Source: Opisthorchis felineus (taxonomy: Eukaryota > Platyhelminthes > Trematoda > Opisthorchiida > Opisthorchiidae). From it: a stretch of DNA of 64,000 bases. The notes beneath the pieces are model-generated. The model searched no databases, was not told where the DNA came from, and saw only the letters and a list, made by a program, of their open reading frames with translations. A program made the position numbers and the translations under genes. This document shows positions 24,130 through 37,317 of the stretch, piece after piece; the first letter of the stretch is position 1; every line of letters begins with the position of its first letter. The stretch lies in assembly GCA_004794785.1 (NCBI GenBank), contig SJOL01006493.1, positions 191,595 to 255,594 of the forward strand. Reading direction: 5' to 3'.

Positions 24130-25877
24130 AGCCACTGGCATGCATAGATGCTGTTGCAACTTTGTATATCATTAAAATTGCCTTCCATCTTGAATGACTG
24201 CCTTCCCGGTTATCAATTCAGATGAACCGCCCCTTTTATTTTTGATATAATTGAACTCTATTTCAGTTTGGCAAAGACCTTTGTATCTTCCGTTTTCCTT
24301 GCTACGCAAATCGTTTTTACCGCGTCAGATATACTATTTTTGTACCGAAACTCTGGTTAACCATAGATTTGTTTTATTGCATCAATTTGCGACCCGGCTT
24401 TGATCACGCGTTGGCTGTTGATCCATCTCAGCTTTGCTTGCTTTTTGGAGTACCTCACCGTTTGTCGAAAACCGTTGAGGTTTGTAATTTTGTATCCGTG
24501 TAACTACTTTTATTTTCATAGTACAACACACTTGCGTAACCATTCGTTCGGAGTTTTGCCGGTTTGGTTGCTAACTTTGGTGCTCGTTGCTCAAACAATC
24601 GAAGCGGTCGTTACAGATGCTAGCCCATAATTCTTGAAGTTTAGACAACTGAAGAGTTGAGATGGATTATCTGGTGGTCCGCATCACTCACGGTACATTC
24701 ACCAGCATTAGAAATATGGCTAAACGGTGCTAGTCATCCCTCAGTCAGGTATGTACAGCAAAGGCCACCCATAGCTTAACACCCAACTTAACACTCCGGA
24801 ATGTCTAAAGTGTCGGTGTGAATAACCTGCAAATGGATACACGAAACACGTAAATAGCTCGCAATCCCGAACATCACAGCTTAATGGGGATATCAGTATC
24901 CCCGAAAACCGTTTACTTTTTGGGTTATTGACAAATGTGTCTTTTGGAAATTTTGATTTTTGAATTGCACAACTTTTCTGCCGTGTTGCGCTTCTTTCCT
25001 ATTGACCAGTTGCCCCTTTTGTGTGCTAATCAGTTTAGCATTCTTCAAGGTCACCTAAAATGTATATATTCGACGATGCTGCCGCTTTACTTTGCATTTG
25101 GTTCCCGTCTCTTTCTCTCTGCGCTAGGGATGGTTGAGATCACATCTTAGAGGGGATGGTGCGATCGTTTCCAAGTCGCGTATAGTCGTTGATCGCGCCC
25201 GTTCAGATACATAACAGTACCACAACGTGTACGAAAAAGATTTTGGTGACACTGAAATACGGGCAATCTGACAACCGCACCAGAGCCATTCAGTGGCTTA
25301 GAGCCCGCCTGGGTTAGGGCAGTGGAGGGGTAAATAAATAGGGTATAAAAAGTCATCTGGTGGCCCGACGACTCTTGAAGGACACTCTGGGTACAAACAT
25401 GGCTAGCTAATGATATCCACTATTCACCTTGCTCAAAACGAAGATGGTCAAGGAATGTCACTTTGTCCACTGTTGTCGGGAATGTCCAGAATGCTGAGTA
25501 GGAAGTTTCTGGCACAGCTAGCACAAGCCTAGCCCTTGAACCCAATAGTGTCTGTTTCGGATGGACTGGAGACTGTATTACTAATGAACCGAAGTCACGA
25601 TACATTCGAATGGTGTTCGTTGGTTAGGCGTGACTTCAGTTGATTCCGACCACACTATGAGAGTTATTTAAAGTCATTTCTAGGAATGTCACGAGTGTAG
25701 AATACTGAATTGCTCAGTGTGTATTTTGGTGGGTTTTGGTGATGTTCAGGAATAGATTCAGAAGACCAGAGCATATCTGGCAGACTTAATTTATCCACCG
25801 ACTTCGCGCCGAAGGGTCAAATGGTAGTCAGCAGTTCCAGTGCGACCGGCACAAACACGACCACGGGTGCAGCTTAC
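24130..25877. other. No recognisable gene
   Basis: Frames at 24400-24630 and 24935-25150 are hydrophobic and lack splice-bounded structure. I see nothing assignable. Confidence 0.4.
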
Positions 25878-26212
25878 TCGCTCTCTAAATCCGATAGCTC
25901 TTTTTGCAGGCTTCTGCTCTGTGCCTCTAAGATAACTTTGTTGAAACGACGAACCACAGTCCGTATTTTTGCATACCGTGCCGTCCTGTTTTTTGCTCCC
26001 TCTCCCACTTCATGAGATCTATGTCGGATGCCTCCAGATATCTGAGCAAATCTTATGCCCCCAGTGCTTGGGTTTTTGATATTCAGCTGATTATTTGGAG
26101 TTCTGTTTCCATTCATCCGATGTTCCAGGCATAGTGGATGAGTGAACGTGATCGTAGCTTCCATTCCATCACAAACTTTCGGGCGGAAGACCTCCGTGCC
26201 CTTTAAACGTAT
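25878..26212 (-). CDS. Candidate internal exon with coiled-coil end, unknown protein
   Basis: On the minus strand a TGGGGCAG acceptor (26213-26214) opens 111 codons ending in phase 2 at GA|GTAAGC (25877). It starts IRLKGTEVFRPKVCDGMEA, passes through a Gly/Arg/His-rich centre, and ends in a likely coiled coil, FNKVILEAQSRSLQKELSDL. The open frame extends upstream of the acceptor to 26293, long for this AT-rich DNA. Family not recognised. The intron phases fit a join from the candidate exon at 36177, but 10 kb separate them. Confidence 0.42.
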
Positions 26213-29200
26213 CTGCCCCAGACAGTACATTTTAAAGCTGCTCAAGTAATATGGGTTGCGTTGGTGCATGGTGAGTAATTCACCACCGTACAATAGATAA
26301 CACCATCACCCTGTAGATGTGCAACCTGACCAAACTCATAGGCTCCGGTTCTTCAAAAACCTATTCCTATTGCCGCAGACAACACCCGCTTTGGTAACAA
26401 GGTACCCCACGACTGACGGTCAGTCAACAGAGAGTGAGCTTTGGAATTAGCAGAAGTTCGCGCAATGGTCCACAGGCTCCATTCTGCAGAGTTCTGAGGG
26501 GTCTACTTGGAGCAGCTTGACACAGCGAAAGTCAACTTCTAGTTGATCAGTCCAAACTGCGTAGCAGCAGTGGCGAAATTCCCAGCTGGGTGCTGTATTT
26601 CATCTTTTATGTGTGTGAACAACATACAAATGACCACAAACACGAGAATGCGAACATTATTCTAGTGAACCACAACCATCGAAAAAACATCTATCGAACA
26701 GATACTGAAACCGTACCTTAACAGCGTCACTCATCTACGACGACCGTTAGCTAAGGATATGAGTGAGCGGGTGCAAGAACACCGCCTTATTTTATTGAAG
26801 TGACGATTCAAAGCCAAACTAATCGTTCGCAAATTTGCTCGCATTCCGCCCTGCCAGCTTTGAATGAGGCTGACAAGTTTTGGCACACAATATTTGGAAA
26901 GAACAGTGCTTCACCATTGACAAAGTCGAAGGTCTTCGTAAGGTTTATGAAGAGGGTGAGGAGAGGTCGGCGTTGTACGCGAGATTCTTCTTGAAACTCA
27001 CATGCGGGCTTTTCAGTGAAGTAGAAATTACAACGTTACTTGTTTCTGAATACACCCACTCGCGATCATGCTAAGGAGTTATGATACAACGGTAACATTC
27101 CATATTCAATTACCCAGCGGTGTTTTGGTTGGAGGTGATACCCAGCAACCACGTGGATAAAAACGTAGCTGTTCCTTCCCAACCAAGCCGAACGTCACTC
27201 CCAAATGTGACATTCCTTACTCTTTAGGCCATCCATCAACAGACTTATCCTCAATCGTCACTGTAAATTATACCATCAGCAATTTAACTTTTTGAATTTT
27301 TTTACAAGAAGAAAAGGTATTGTGTGATGTGTCCGTGTGTCCAATCGACCCATGTTGCTGTTCAGCATTTTACTGGCCGCTCCTACCAGGCACGCTTTCC
27401 GCCTATAATTGGTTCGTTCACTATAGTGACTTGTGCTTTATCACATGTATCTAGAGGCACACGCGATACCGATCTAGAGTTGCTGCATCCGGGCGTTCTT
27501 TAGAGTGGCTATATACAAGTTACAACAAAACCACGCACATTAGCGCCAACCGAGGCCCAACTTATATATAGTTTGTGAGAATTTCTAGCATTTTTAGACT
27601 CTACGAAATCACGCCGCTTCTGCTGTTCAAGAGACTTTGGATAGGTGTTTACTTCTAATGCTTTTCTGTCCCATCGAAAATACAATTTTACCTCAACTAT
27701 AACACCGAGAAAATCGTCCTACGTGCACCTGGTATTAGGTTTACCTTTGACTTGAAACTTCCAGTCGGTGTGTACACAATTTAGAAAACAGATTTATAAA
27801 ATTCGACATACTGCAATTACCATTCAATAGATGCTTGAAGTTATGATGTATACTGAAATGGAAAATCCAGGACAGAGAACACTAGACCGAAAGTCGATTT
27901 ATGTAAGTCAAGGTTTGTTTTCGCACAAAGATTGACAACAGAGCTGTGCAAATAGACAAAGCAATAACTTCAGGCTAGACACTGGAAGTTTGAGAAATTC
28001 TAACAAAGATAATGAGTTTGCATTCAAATCACTCTCGTTTGAACGGCACTCAGGTCTGTGGTGACAACAAGGATCGCTGAATCATTCCCTCCCCGCCGAC
28101 AGCGATTCTGCATCTTAACTTTTAGATTTCCCTCCAGTCTTAAATTATCCATCTTCAAGTACGCCTTTAGGGAGACTGTTTAACATATTGTATGAAATTT
28201 ACAGTCAGTTCTTCCCTTCTTAATGTTACCTGCCGTCCTATGACGAGGAAAATAGGTTGACAGGTGCAGACTATCTGTTGGCCGCGTCAATGAATGAATC
28301 GCAGCAGCTGGCTGCGATTACCAAGCATAGCAGCAAATAAAAAACGAAACTTCATAGCCGGAATATTACTGCAGTCGATAGTCATATGATGAACCACTCT
28401 GACGCTTTATGTCCGGTATCTCTTCTTGGCGAGGTTTGTTTATACCGCGTTGCTTCACATGCTCTGGTGGAATGAGGTCTATGAACTGCATACAATTGCC
28501 GTGCACGAATGTGAAACGATTATCAGTGTTAGCACTAGCACTGGACGGCAGCAGCAGACCCAATGCTAAACACATGGGATTGACTCCTCTGTATACGGCA
28601 CAGATCAGTGTGTGGACGGGTGACTGAAGAAACATCCCCATCACAACCTCCATAGAAGCGATCGTAGTGGTGAGGTCTTTGTTTCAAACCACCTGGTTCC
28701 TCGCTACAATATGAAGAGAACAGCAACAGGGAATAAATTCAGAACCCGGTCTGCAGTGGATATGGTTTACGTCCAGCGCAGTATGTCCCGTTTGGTGCTT
28801 GGAAGTTGTCCATCTGCGTTATTCCACCATGCTCTACATATAAAGTGGGATCTGTTGACCGCTTCTTTCGCAACACCGTGACTGACAACATGACAGAAGA
28901 GGCTTCAAAGCTAATTAAGTAGAGTTTCTGTCGAATGGCATCCCGGCCGACAATGAGCAAGAGAATGACATTATTTTCTTTCATCTTCGACTAGGGTTTT
29001 GGAAAGACTAATTAATATTTTGGAGGCGCTTCAGCTCTTCAAGATGTAAAATACTGCTACAAGATTGGGTCGGATAAAGCCTGACCCTATACATAACAAG
29101 TTATCTGCGTGCTAGTGTCAATGGGTTCAGCTATCCTAGAAGTATTGTATTCTACTGTTCTCATGCTGCGGATGGGATCACCTACCGGATACACAAAGCT

Positions 29201-29470
29201 ATTCCACGTTTTCAATGCTCGCTCATCTTGTTTGATCAATTCTGGCGTCAATCTGATTGGCTTACAGCTTCGTGGCATTACACGGCCTTAAAAATAATGC
29301 ACTTGAAAAATAGCTGGAACAGAACCCTTCACGAGAATGTATCATCTTGTTATAGTAATCCAGAGAAAGAGTTGAGTAAACTTGGATTCAAAAAGAAATC
29401 GGTTTCAGAGTTCCGGGCCAAATTCAGCTAGAAGAGTTAAAAAGACTGATCGTCATATGGTGTATAATAT
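26213..29470. other. No confident gene
   Basis: A coding-like plus-strand stretch at 26878-27074 (IWKEQCFTIDKVEGLRKVYE) is open but has no clear acceptor and unknown affinity. The remainder shows no domain, RNA or element I can name. Confidence 0.35.
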
Positions 29471-29662
29471 GAAATTTTTAAAGTCAAAACACAGCGTAGT
29501 GGAAAAATGTGTTGTAATGCGATGTTTCGGTTGCCGTGGGTAACCTTTTTCAAGGATTTCAAGGATATGATTGCATAAATCCTTGGAAAAGTTTGCCCAC
29601 TGCAACCGAAACGTGGGATTGCAACTTATTCCTAGACACTGTGTTTTGACTTTAAAAATTCC
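29471..29662. repeat. Long imperfect inverted repeat (foldback/MITE-like)
   Basis: The left arm starts at 29471 with GAAATTTTTAAAGTCAAAAC. The reverse complement of the right arm starts at 29662 with GGAATTTTTAAAGTCAAAAC. The arms continue in parallel through the blocks ACGTTTCGGTTGC/GATGTTTCGGTTGC and GTGGGTAAAC/GTGGGCAAAC-like sequence to AAGGATTT in the centre. Each arm is about 90 bp, with a few indels and almost no loop. No ORF is present. No clear target-site duplication is visible. Confidence 0.85.
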
Positions 29663-30513
29663 GTATGCATTTGGTATCACTTGACCAGCACACAATGGCT
29701 TCATAAACTGGTGCTAAGCGGGCAAGTGAAAAACGACTGATTGTTGCTCTCCTAGTATCCATCAGTCAGGGTGCTCGTCAACGTCAGATCGATTTATTCA
29801 GGCGTTTAGTTTGAAAGAATGCTGTGGCGTCTAATTTTGCGCGTCAGACCGTCTGGCTACATCATCCCTTTATTTAATGAAAACATGCCGGCACGTACCT
29901 ACAACGTTTTTCCTACCGGATGAAGTCGTTTTTGGCATAAAAATCGTAGCCTGCGGAAATGAACTGACAAAACTATCTTACGTAAAATAAGGAAGATCTT
30001 CAGCTCAGAAAATTGGGACGTGAAGCTAAATCGTTTGCTATTGATAGATATTTGCCTGATTCATTTTACTGGATTTCACAGTGAAATGCGGAGCACACGC
30101 CCATGTTTAGATAGCCAACCAGAAAGCTACCTATTTGGTTATTCAAATCAGGGGCAACCATGTAACCAAGAAAACCAGATGAAAATCAATCTCCCTCTTT
30201 AATCCGTCTGCATTCCATACCTATCCATATTTATCCATTCTTCAAAAGGGTGAAACTAGACTGTGAAACCTCTCTGCCCTCGTATCATCCGTGAGTCTTG
30301 TGGCCACGGGGCCGTTGGCGAACTGGACACCTAACTCACATGCGCATGTTTTCGACTTCCGGATTATCGTATGCCAAATGATGACATCTTAAACCATGTC
30401 TTCCATCAGTTCTGATGATAGAATTTAGGGAGAAAAACGGTCCCAAGCCTCGTAAACGGTGGTTACGGCCAGTCGACGCCTAATCGAGGCTAGGGAATCG
30501 GTACGGGTTTCAG

Positions 30514-30762
30514 GCGCTGCGAGTGGCAAATGTCGTGGACATATTTTCAGGTTTCGAAGATGTATTTTTGCCCCAGTATGATGCAGCACGTGAGACCGGA
30601 GCCAAGCGTGACGGCAGCACATATCGCTACATGCACACAACGCGTAGTCTTTCACTTCTGAAACATGTCGTGCAGGATTTCACTGATAGCAGCAAGCAGT
30701 TTGGTAGGCGTCTTGTAGCATACACATCCATACATCGGCCGTATGTGACGGATACACCTAGG
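30514..30762 (+). CDS. Candidate internal exon (83 codons), unknown protein
   Basis: It is bounded by GGGTTTCAG (acceptor, 30513) and AGG|GTAAGA (donor, 30763) and is phase 0 at both ends. The frame starts ALRVANVVDIFSGFEDVFLP and passes through RSLSLLKHVVQDFTDSSKQF to YTSIHRPYVTDTPR. The composition is balanced and coding-like and the stretch is more GC-rich than its surroundings. I do not recognise the domain. The overlapping minus-strand frames (30425-30655, 30627-30938) are Cys/Arg-rich and look like shadows. Confidence 0.42.
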
Positions 30763-33700
30763 GTAAGATAACAAATAAACGGAAGAAATGACAAGTCGAG
30801 TGAGGACTTGTCAGATGAATAAAAAATTGGGCGAATAGGCCAACACTCAACAATCCAGTATCTAGTATTTCCTAATCTGGGGCTCCCAGCCGTTCCTTCA
30901 TCCCTTGAGCTTTCCACTGGAGAGATTGTCTCCTCCACTGAGAAACGCCAATAGTGTGTACCGCCAGCTGTATTAGCGGAGAGCGAAGAGTCCCAATGTA
31001 TGCATGAGGAACAGATGTGGCAAACCGATTAACTGATTTGTTGACACAACTTTGACATCTGATAATTTGTTACGAGAAGACAGCAAGATTTATGTCAGTA
31101 TGTGTGTCTTGACACACGAAACACCACAAATGTTCTATGATAACATGCGTAAGTACACGGGCTCATCTGTTAATAGGTTAAACTATCTCGTTTGTCTGCG
31201 GTGCCTCCACACGACGCTGGATATACCCATTCTGGATGCTTCCACTGCTTTCTACGCACCATGAACATAACAGGCTGTCACAACCAGTCTGATTCACACA
31301 CTCAGGACTTTACATGTTTCACATCCCTCTAATAGGCCAGTCTATCCACGATCACCTATCTTCCTTTTAAGTTTCAAAGCCTTTTTCTCCTAGCCTGCGT
31401 CACACCTATCTTGATTTGCCTGTCTTACTCAAGTTTACATAGGTAGGGTGGGAAAGGGAGTGAATCTGTCATAGTTTCAGACATTAATTTTATTGGTGCA
31501 TGCATTAATCTTTGTACATACGCACAACGTTGACGCACATGGGAGCAGCTGCAAGCTAGGCCAGGAAGAGTAAGAATGCAGAAAGTGCTACCTAAAAGGC
31601 AGAAGATATGGTATTTCACACCCAGAATTGAGAGCCGTGTAAACTGTGGAGATGATGTTCGAAGACAAATGTCACGTGGCTAAAAGTCTCATATTACAAT
31701 TCCGAATATCACGTTAAGTAACTAGTGTTTCGAAATGCACCAGGTGGCAACCCATGAAGAGCTTTCATGTTTTTCATGTGTGTCTAAGAGCAGACAAGTC
31801 AAGTGGCGCACACATGTGCCAACCAGCTAACTTAGTGTCAGTGGGCAGGAAAAGCCGTAATTATTCCTATCATCCAGTCTTTTATCCAGGGTTCAGGGTT
31901 TGGATAAGATGTTGTCGTGTAATCTGGCGGTTGAAAGCTTCAGGATAAAAAACAACAACAAGATTTTCAGAAACAAGCTGAAGTGCCGGATCGATTGAAA
32001 TATCGTCGAAGCATACCAAGTAAGAAAATAATGATTAGACCAGTCGTAGTTAAGTAACTGTCCACTCATTATTAAATAAGACTAACCGGGACAAAAAATT
32101 GTTGTTTCCGGGGGGGGGGGTGTTCTATATAATTGGCTGAACACGCCTAACGCTTAATAGGGACGGCTTAAATATCACTGAGTGCCCTAGAAATATGAAG
32201 CAAGTTCTGCAATACGTACACGCTCTCAAGATGAACCTATTCGGAGCTTTATTGCACTTAAATATTTTCCGGCCAATAGGCCAACTGGTGAAAATAGCAT
32301 AGTCTCTCTCAAGTAGCATTGTCAAGAGGACGATCCACTATGGAAGGACATATACAATAATCAGCCAGCAACAAAACTCGAGCGAATTTCAAATGTCCCT
32401 AACCTAGAAGAATATTCCCAATGTCGAACATTTGACACTAATTCTCGCTGATCTGTTGCATTGGTCATTAGGCGGATAATAATATAACATGACATGCCCT
32501 GTTAACCATTTGTTTGATAGGTGTATAGCACTCCCTCCCGTCAAGAGGCTGAACCCAAATTCAGCTGTTGTTTCAGTGGAAATCTCGTAAGGACTTGAAG
32601 GAGTGACGCTATATTGAAGGGTACAATAAGACAACCCTCTGCGTATGTCCACAATTTGTCGACGAAGGATGGCGTGAAGAGGGACAGTAAAAAGGGGAGG
32701 CCCATCCCCCGGAATTTCATAGATTCACAACACAATCGTCGGTGGCATTCAATACATCCATCCTGAGCTTATTTAGAACAATAAAGTTTGATGATTTTGG
32801 GGATGGATCCTCCAATTTTTGAGTAATCAAGCGGAGGAGTTTGTCGTCCCTAGACCTGAGGACGGTTGATATCCCGACAGCTGTACTTTTGCCTGAAATT
32901 CACGTGAACGTTCAGATGGAAACCTGACACAACCAATGAATGTCAGCGGGTCTCTTTCACAAACTTATCCCGACCCTTAACGAGAAACTTGTACTTAATA
33001 TCACAGAAAAAATAGACCGGTATTTTAGATGTTGGACGGATTACCAGGCTGAAAATCAGGGTAAAATAATTGCAGTAAGATGCTGTGTCATTGAATAGCT
33101 TTTTCATCGTATAATAGATGAAGACGTTAGGATTGGCGGTGGTGGCCTTGGTATCGGCGCGAAATATTCCTTAGATCGTTTTTTCTCTCTTTCCATTCAT
33201 TTCAGTTGTCCGGTGTGCTGTGATTTTTTGAACACATGGTTTACTTTTCCCACTGAATGTAAGTTATGGTGACTCACAGGAACTTGCTAGTGCCTCTTAA
33301 GGACAAACCACTTTTTCCTTTCGCATGGACGCCATCTGAGGGACAGAGAACACTCACGTGTTTCATCACTGTCCGAAGTGAGATCGGTAGTGGTAACTGC
33401 AGCTGACACGGCTTGAGGTAACAAAGCCAAAAACTCAGGAAGACAGTAATAAAATTAGGCCTACAGTAGCAAACAGACGTATCCGATCACAGAGACCGGT
33501 TGAGAAGTCCCCAAACGAGAAACCTGTCCTATACACAGAGTCACAGGCCTATACGAAAGTAGACATCATAATTTGGCTATGTGGATGACCAGTCACAGAT
33601 AAAACCCGTGTGATCTACCGAACTCAGACAGGAAAAAAAGAGCAAATAGTGTTCGCTTTGTTGTCCCTGTCCACATTGCTTTTAATCGAAACTCAGCAAT

Positions 33701-35541
33701 GCGCCGATCTGATTACGACTGGAACTTGGTTATCTACGAATTCAGGGGTAGGAATGGACGAAAATTTGTGGGTTACGCATCTGCGTCGTCTTGAAAGGAT
33801 TTGCTCGTCCTCTTAGGACTGTGAGCAATATCACTCGTCTAGCTCAGAGCAACTTAGTTCATTCTTTTAGAAGTTTGACGCTGCCTCCACGGAATTCGCA
33901 AATTTTCGGAAATGCAGTGTCACTAATCAAGGGGCTGTCATCTGCATGGCTTCAGGTTTTTTGACAACAACCGGTGTTATAACCATCATCGTGCAGGAAG
34001 TATGCAGATGAACAACTACAGCAGAGTAACAAATGACCAGGTTTTGCTCAGCTCCCACTAGGAGATAATTTCCTCTAACATTTACCTCGGAATGCCTAGG
34101 TTAAATTAACTGACCTGAAAACTCATACAGCATGCCAAATGCTTTTTAGGTATCAAATTTATCAAAACGGTTGACACTGATGCTTTGTACAACCATTTCT
34201 CCGTCGTGAAAGTTAACTAAAGTAAATTACCAAAGTTGCTTCAGCACTGCTTCAGTTTTTTCTACTGGATTCCGCATGGGTGCTGGGGTCGAATTGTGTA
34301 AAATGCTTGTACTTGATCAACAAGCCTTTTCGTCCTGGTGTGTTCAGTCAAATATCCCACTCGACGGGAGGAGGTTGTTAACCCTGTCAGTGTTTAGCCA
34401 GGAAAGCAAACCAAATACCTAAAGGACGTTATTTACAGGTCTGAACAGTCTGACTGACGAACCAATGTAAGGGAAAACAGTGTCACGCATGCTGAAAATT
34501 AGCGGAGTGAAAGACAGCAACTTCTCATGTCCACTTTGACTTCAAGTGAATCGGAAACGAATTAACAGAAAGCATGCAAAGTCATCAACCACATGGCTAA
34601 TGGATGTTTTTTACAACGAAGTGTTTGGGAACAGCTGCGGAATAAAGCAATGACCCGAAGTCTTCAACAATAAACACTGAAAACAGCCGTTATATTATTG
34701 AATGAGTGGGTGTGTAGCAGCGAGCGCTATTGCAACACTTTGACAGACAAAACGGATGCTCTAGCTTATAGTGTCACGTATTGCCTGCTGAATAGCATAG
34801 ACAGATCGGACTCCCTCGGATGGATCAATGGTGCATTATTTGCGACTGTCGGTGTAGGTTGCGTAAATAAGTAGTCAACTATGATTCACGCAGCTCAAGC
34901 TCAATTATTTATAGTTACACACTAAAACGAACAGTTTTACTGACAATGCTGAAACCATTTACTGGCTCGTAGTGACCAAGGAGATTGAGGGAACTTTCAG
35001 CCTGTCTTGGGTGTAATTGCAATGGACACCCTCAGGGCATATCATCCTATGACTGTTCTTGGCCAATAATTGGTGGCCAATAATGTGGTAACACAAAGTT
35101 AAACTTCTTGTCTTTGTAGAATTCACACAACCAGATTAAGGAGCATCATTCGCATACTAAAGTAGGAACAACTAAAATATTTACCCTAACCTTTTGCTTT
35201 CGCTTATTTGGTAATCTGCAGTGCTAACGCAAATCAGCTTTGGTATCACCAGCAATTTTGAATTTGAAATGTTGAACCTATGGGATAATCTAGAAAGTTA
35301 ATTTTCTGACGATAGGCAGAACACCGCGTGCCCGACAAAACCAACCAGGAGCAATATATTAAGAATGAGCAGAAATAAATACAATTGCGTTGTGAACAGC
35401 AGTTGTCCAAAGAGTGGGTAAAGTTTGTGGCTAAATCTGTCTTACTAAACGGTACCTGTTGTAACTGATTCAGTTTTTGTCCTTATTTTAATTTCATATG
35501 TGCTCACCTCTGAAGCATTGCAACCATGCATTTGCTTACAG
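30763..35541. other. No recognisable gene
   Basis: No domain-bearing frame, RNA gene or named element was seen. An 11-G homopolymer run lies at 32110-32120. Confidence 0.4.
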
Positions 35542-35685
35542 CCTCAGAAGTCGCCCATTAGGTTAAAAAGGCTGGTAGAATTTCAACGAAAACACTGGAA
35601 AGAGACCATTATATTCCCCACAATTTCGAGCAGAAAACGCTTAAAAACCAATCTCGATTATAGTCGATTTTCACTGGAGAAATAA
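35542..35685 (+). CDS. Candidate 3'-terminal exon, basic C-terminus
   Basis: A TTTGCTTACAG acceptor precedes 47 codons (PQKSPIRLKRLVEFQRKHWK...) ending in TAA. The stop overlaps an AATAAA hexamer (GAGAAATAAAGC). The encoded peptide is rich in Lys/Arg. The poly(A) hexamer sitting on the stop codon is unusual and would give almost no 3' UTR, so chance is a real alternative. Confidence 0.25.
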   Translation, partial: PQKSPIRLKRLVEFQRKHWKETIIFPTISSRKRLKTNLDYSRFSLEK

Positions 35686-36176
35686 AGCAGCAAACGCACT
35701 GGCTTAATAAGCCTTATAATGAGCGCGAATGTTCAGTTTAATCAGAATATGATGACATTGTCAAAGAACACAAGACCGGACAGCCTTTAGGTGTTTCGTC
35801 GCAAGCTCGTGTTTCTCTTCATAATGATTTCTGTTTTGTCGAACAACGTCAAGCAAGCAGTTGATTTCAGGCAACTGTGATTCTCGGATCAGTATATCTC
35901 TTTTCACTGGACCTGAGAATTGGCCAGGCCCTCAAAAAACGAAACTTGCATAACTGACTAAACTGCGTGAAACAGGAACCGTTTCAGTATATGCTATGTG
36001 CAGCGCCGAAGCGAGTAGCCAGGTGTAGATGATCATTTAATTGGTCCATGAAGCCACTAGTCCACTGGAGCCCCGTGTCAACTAGGCTACCATCGAATTC
36101 GCCAACTAAGCTGTTGAAGCTTTTGAAGATCAAAAAATACTTCCGACGCTGGTGAATCGAAAGTGAACTCACTTAC

Positions 36177-36322
36177 GCTTTCAGTAACTGCTGCAGTAAT
36201 GTCTGTCCCAGTCACCATTTCCAGATCTATTGATACACTTCTCTGCAATGCTGCGGTACTTTCCGGGTTTTCATAACACGATTTTGTTCTCCTAAAATAA
36301 CCTTCTCGATACTTCGCAGAAA
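36177..36322 (-). CDS. Candidate internal exon, unknown protein
   Basis: The minus-strand frame contains SAKYREGYFRRTKSCYENPE and then a Ser/Thr-rich, acidic segment, ending in phase 0 at AGC|GTAAGT (36176), a near-perfect donor. The acceptor is uncertain: AAAAAG at 36323, or GCGAAG about 12 bases inside. The composition is hydrophilic and unlike the shadow frames. Unrecognised. Confidence 0.36.
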
Positions 36323-37228
36323 CTTTTTGGATTTCACCGAAGGAACGCAGCGGAGACAGCAATTATATTGATCAGCGCTTTATTTGTGACAAAGGCACGA
36401 AGTATGAATTGTCATCTTCTGGTAGAGTTTTCTGTCGTTACTGTGAAGTCGAAACACAGCACGAAATTCGAGGATCACATACGTCATTTTTTAAGAATAC
36501 CCATATCGTGCGAGATTTCTCGGTATTATGAGTAGAGCGGTAGCCCTGTTATCAGGACAAACACGATGGTCACTGTAAAAGTATGACATGCCCAAAGAAT
36601 GCCTTGAAATTTCACTGTTGGGTTTTCACCAACACCTGAACTTTTCTGTTTTTCTGGTACGCCCATGTGAAGGAAGTTGCCTAATAGGACAGTTATACGC
36701 GCACACTGCACATACCGCGCGATCACCGCACACTTGTCCGCTCGATAAATGTCTAGTGTTGTTATTGGTTCGTGTAAATTATTCATTTGACGGCTGATGT
36801 GCATGCAGCATATCGGCACCACTGGCAGGTGGCACCTTCTTGCATGCAATTGTTCTGTACGGCTTTGTTCAGTGATGTTCACACATAGGGCATCTTGCTG
36901 TTCAAATCTGGCAGATAAAACATTGCTGGCATTCCGTCCATCTAAAATGCTCCTCCCTGAACACGAGCACGAACATTGGAGTGATTAATTTTTAGTGGAT
37001 GACCCAAACATTAGGGGAACTCAACCTCACCCCTAATGGAACAGGTCATTTAATTCTCAAGTCAAACAGTTCGCTTGGACAAACATTTTAAAAAATGGAT
37101 GAAAGAGGGGTATCAAATTTCAGCACAGATCGATAAACCCTAGTGTACTTCTTTCGTTGCAGGCGCTCCCAGGTAAATCACTGTTTGTCCTACGTTTTCT
37201 CGCCACAGTTCCTGTGAGATTTTTTCAG

Positions 37229-37317
37229 GCGGAGATGAACCCAACTCTTTGTGGTTATAAGAATAATTTACTTGCTGGTGCGTTGGAAGCGATGGCGTAC
37301 GTTCCAAATTTGTTTAG
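37229..37317 (+). CDS. Candidate internal exon, unknown protein
   Basis: A strong acceptor (GAGATTTTTTCAG, to 37228) and a TTTAG|GTATTT donor (37318) enclose one open frame of 29 codons plus two bases, starting AEMNPTLCGYKNNLLAGALE and ending AMAYVPNLF. The sequence is helix-like and coding-like. Upstream at about 37164-37173 another TTGCAG ... GTAAAT pair encloses 10 bases, which might be a microexon. The family is not recognised. Confidence 0.4.

Noticed and set aside
26878..27074. ORF with IWKEQCFTIDKVEGLRKVYE
   Set aside because: Open but without a convincing acceptor; a competing frame is equally plausible and no family is recognised.
32110..32120. 11-G homopolymer as a functional element
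   Set aside because: A single run cannot form an intramolecular quadruplex, and it may vary in length through sequencing error.
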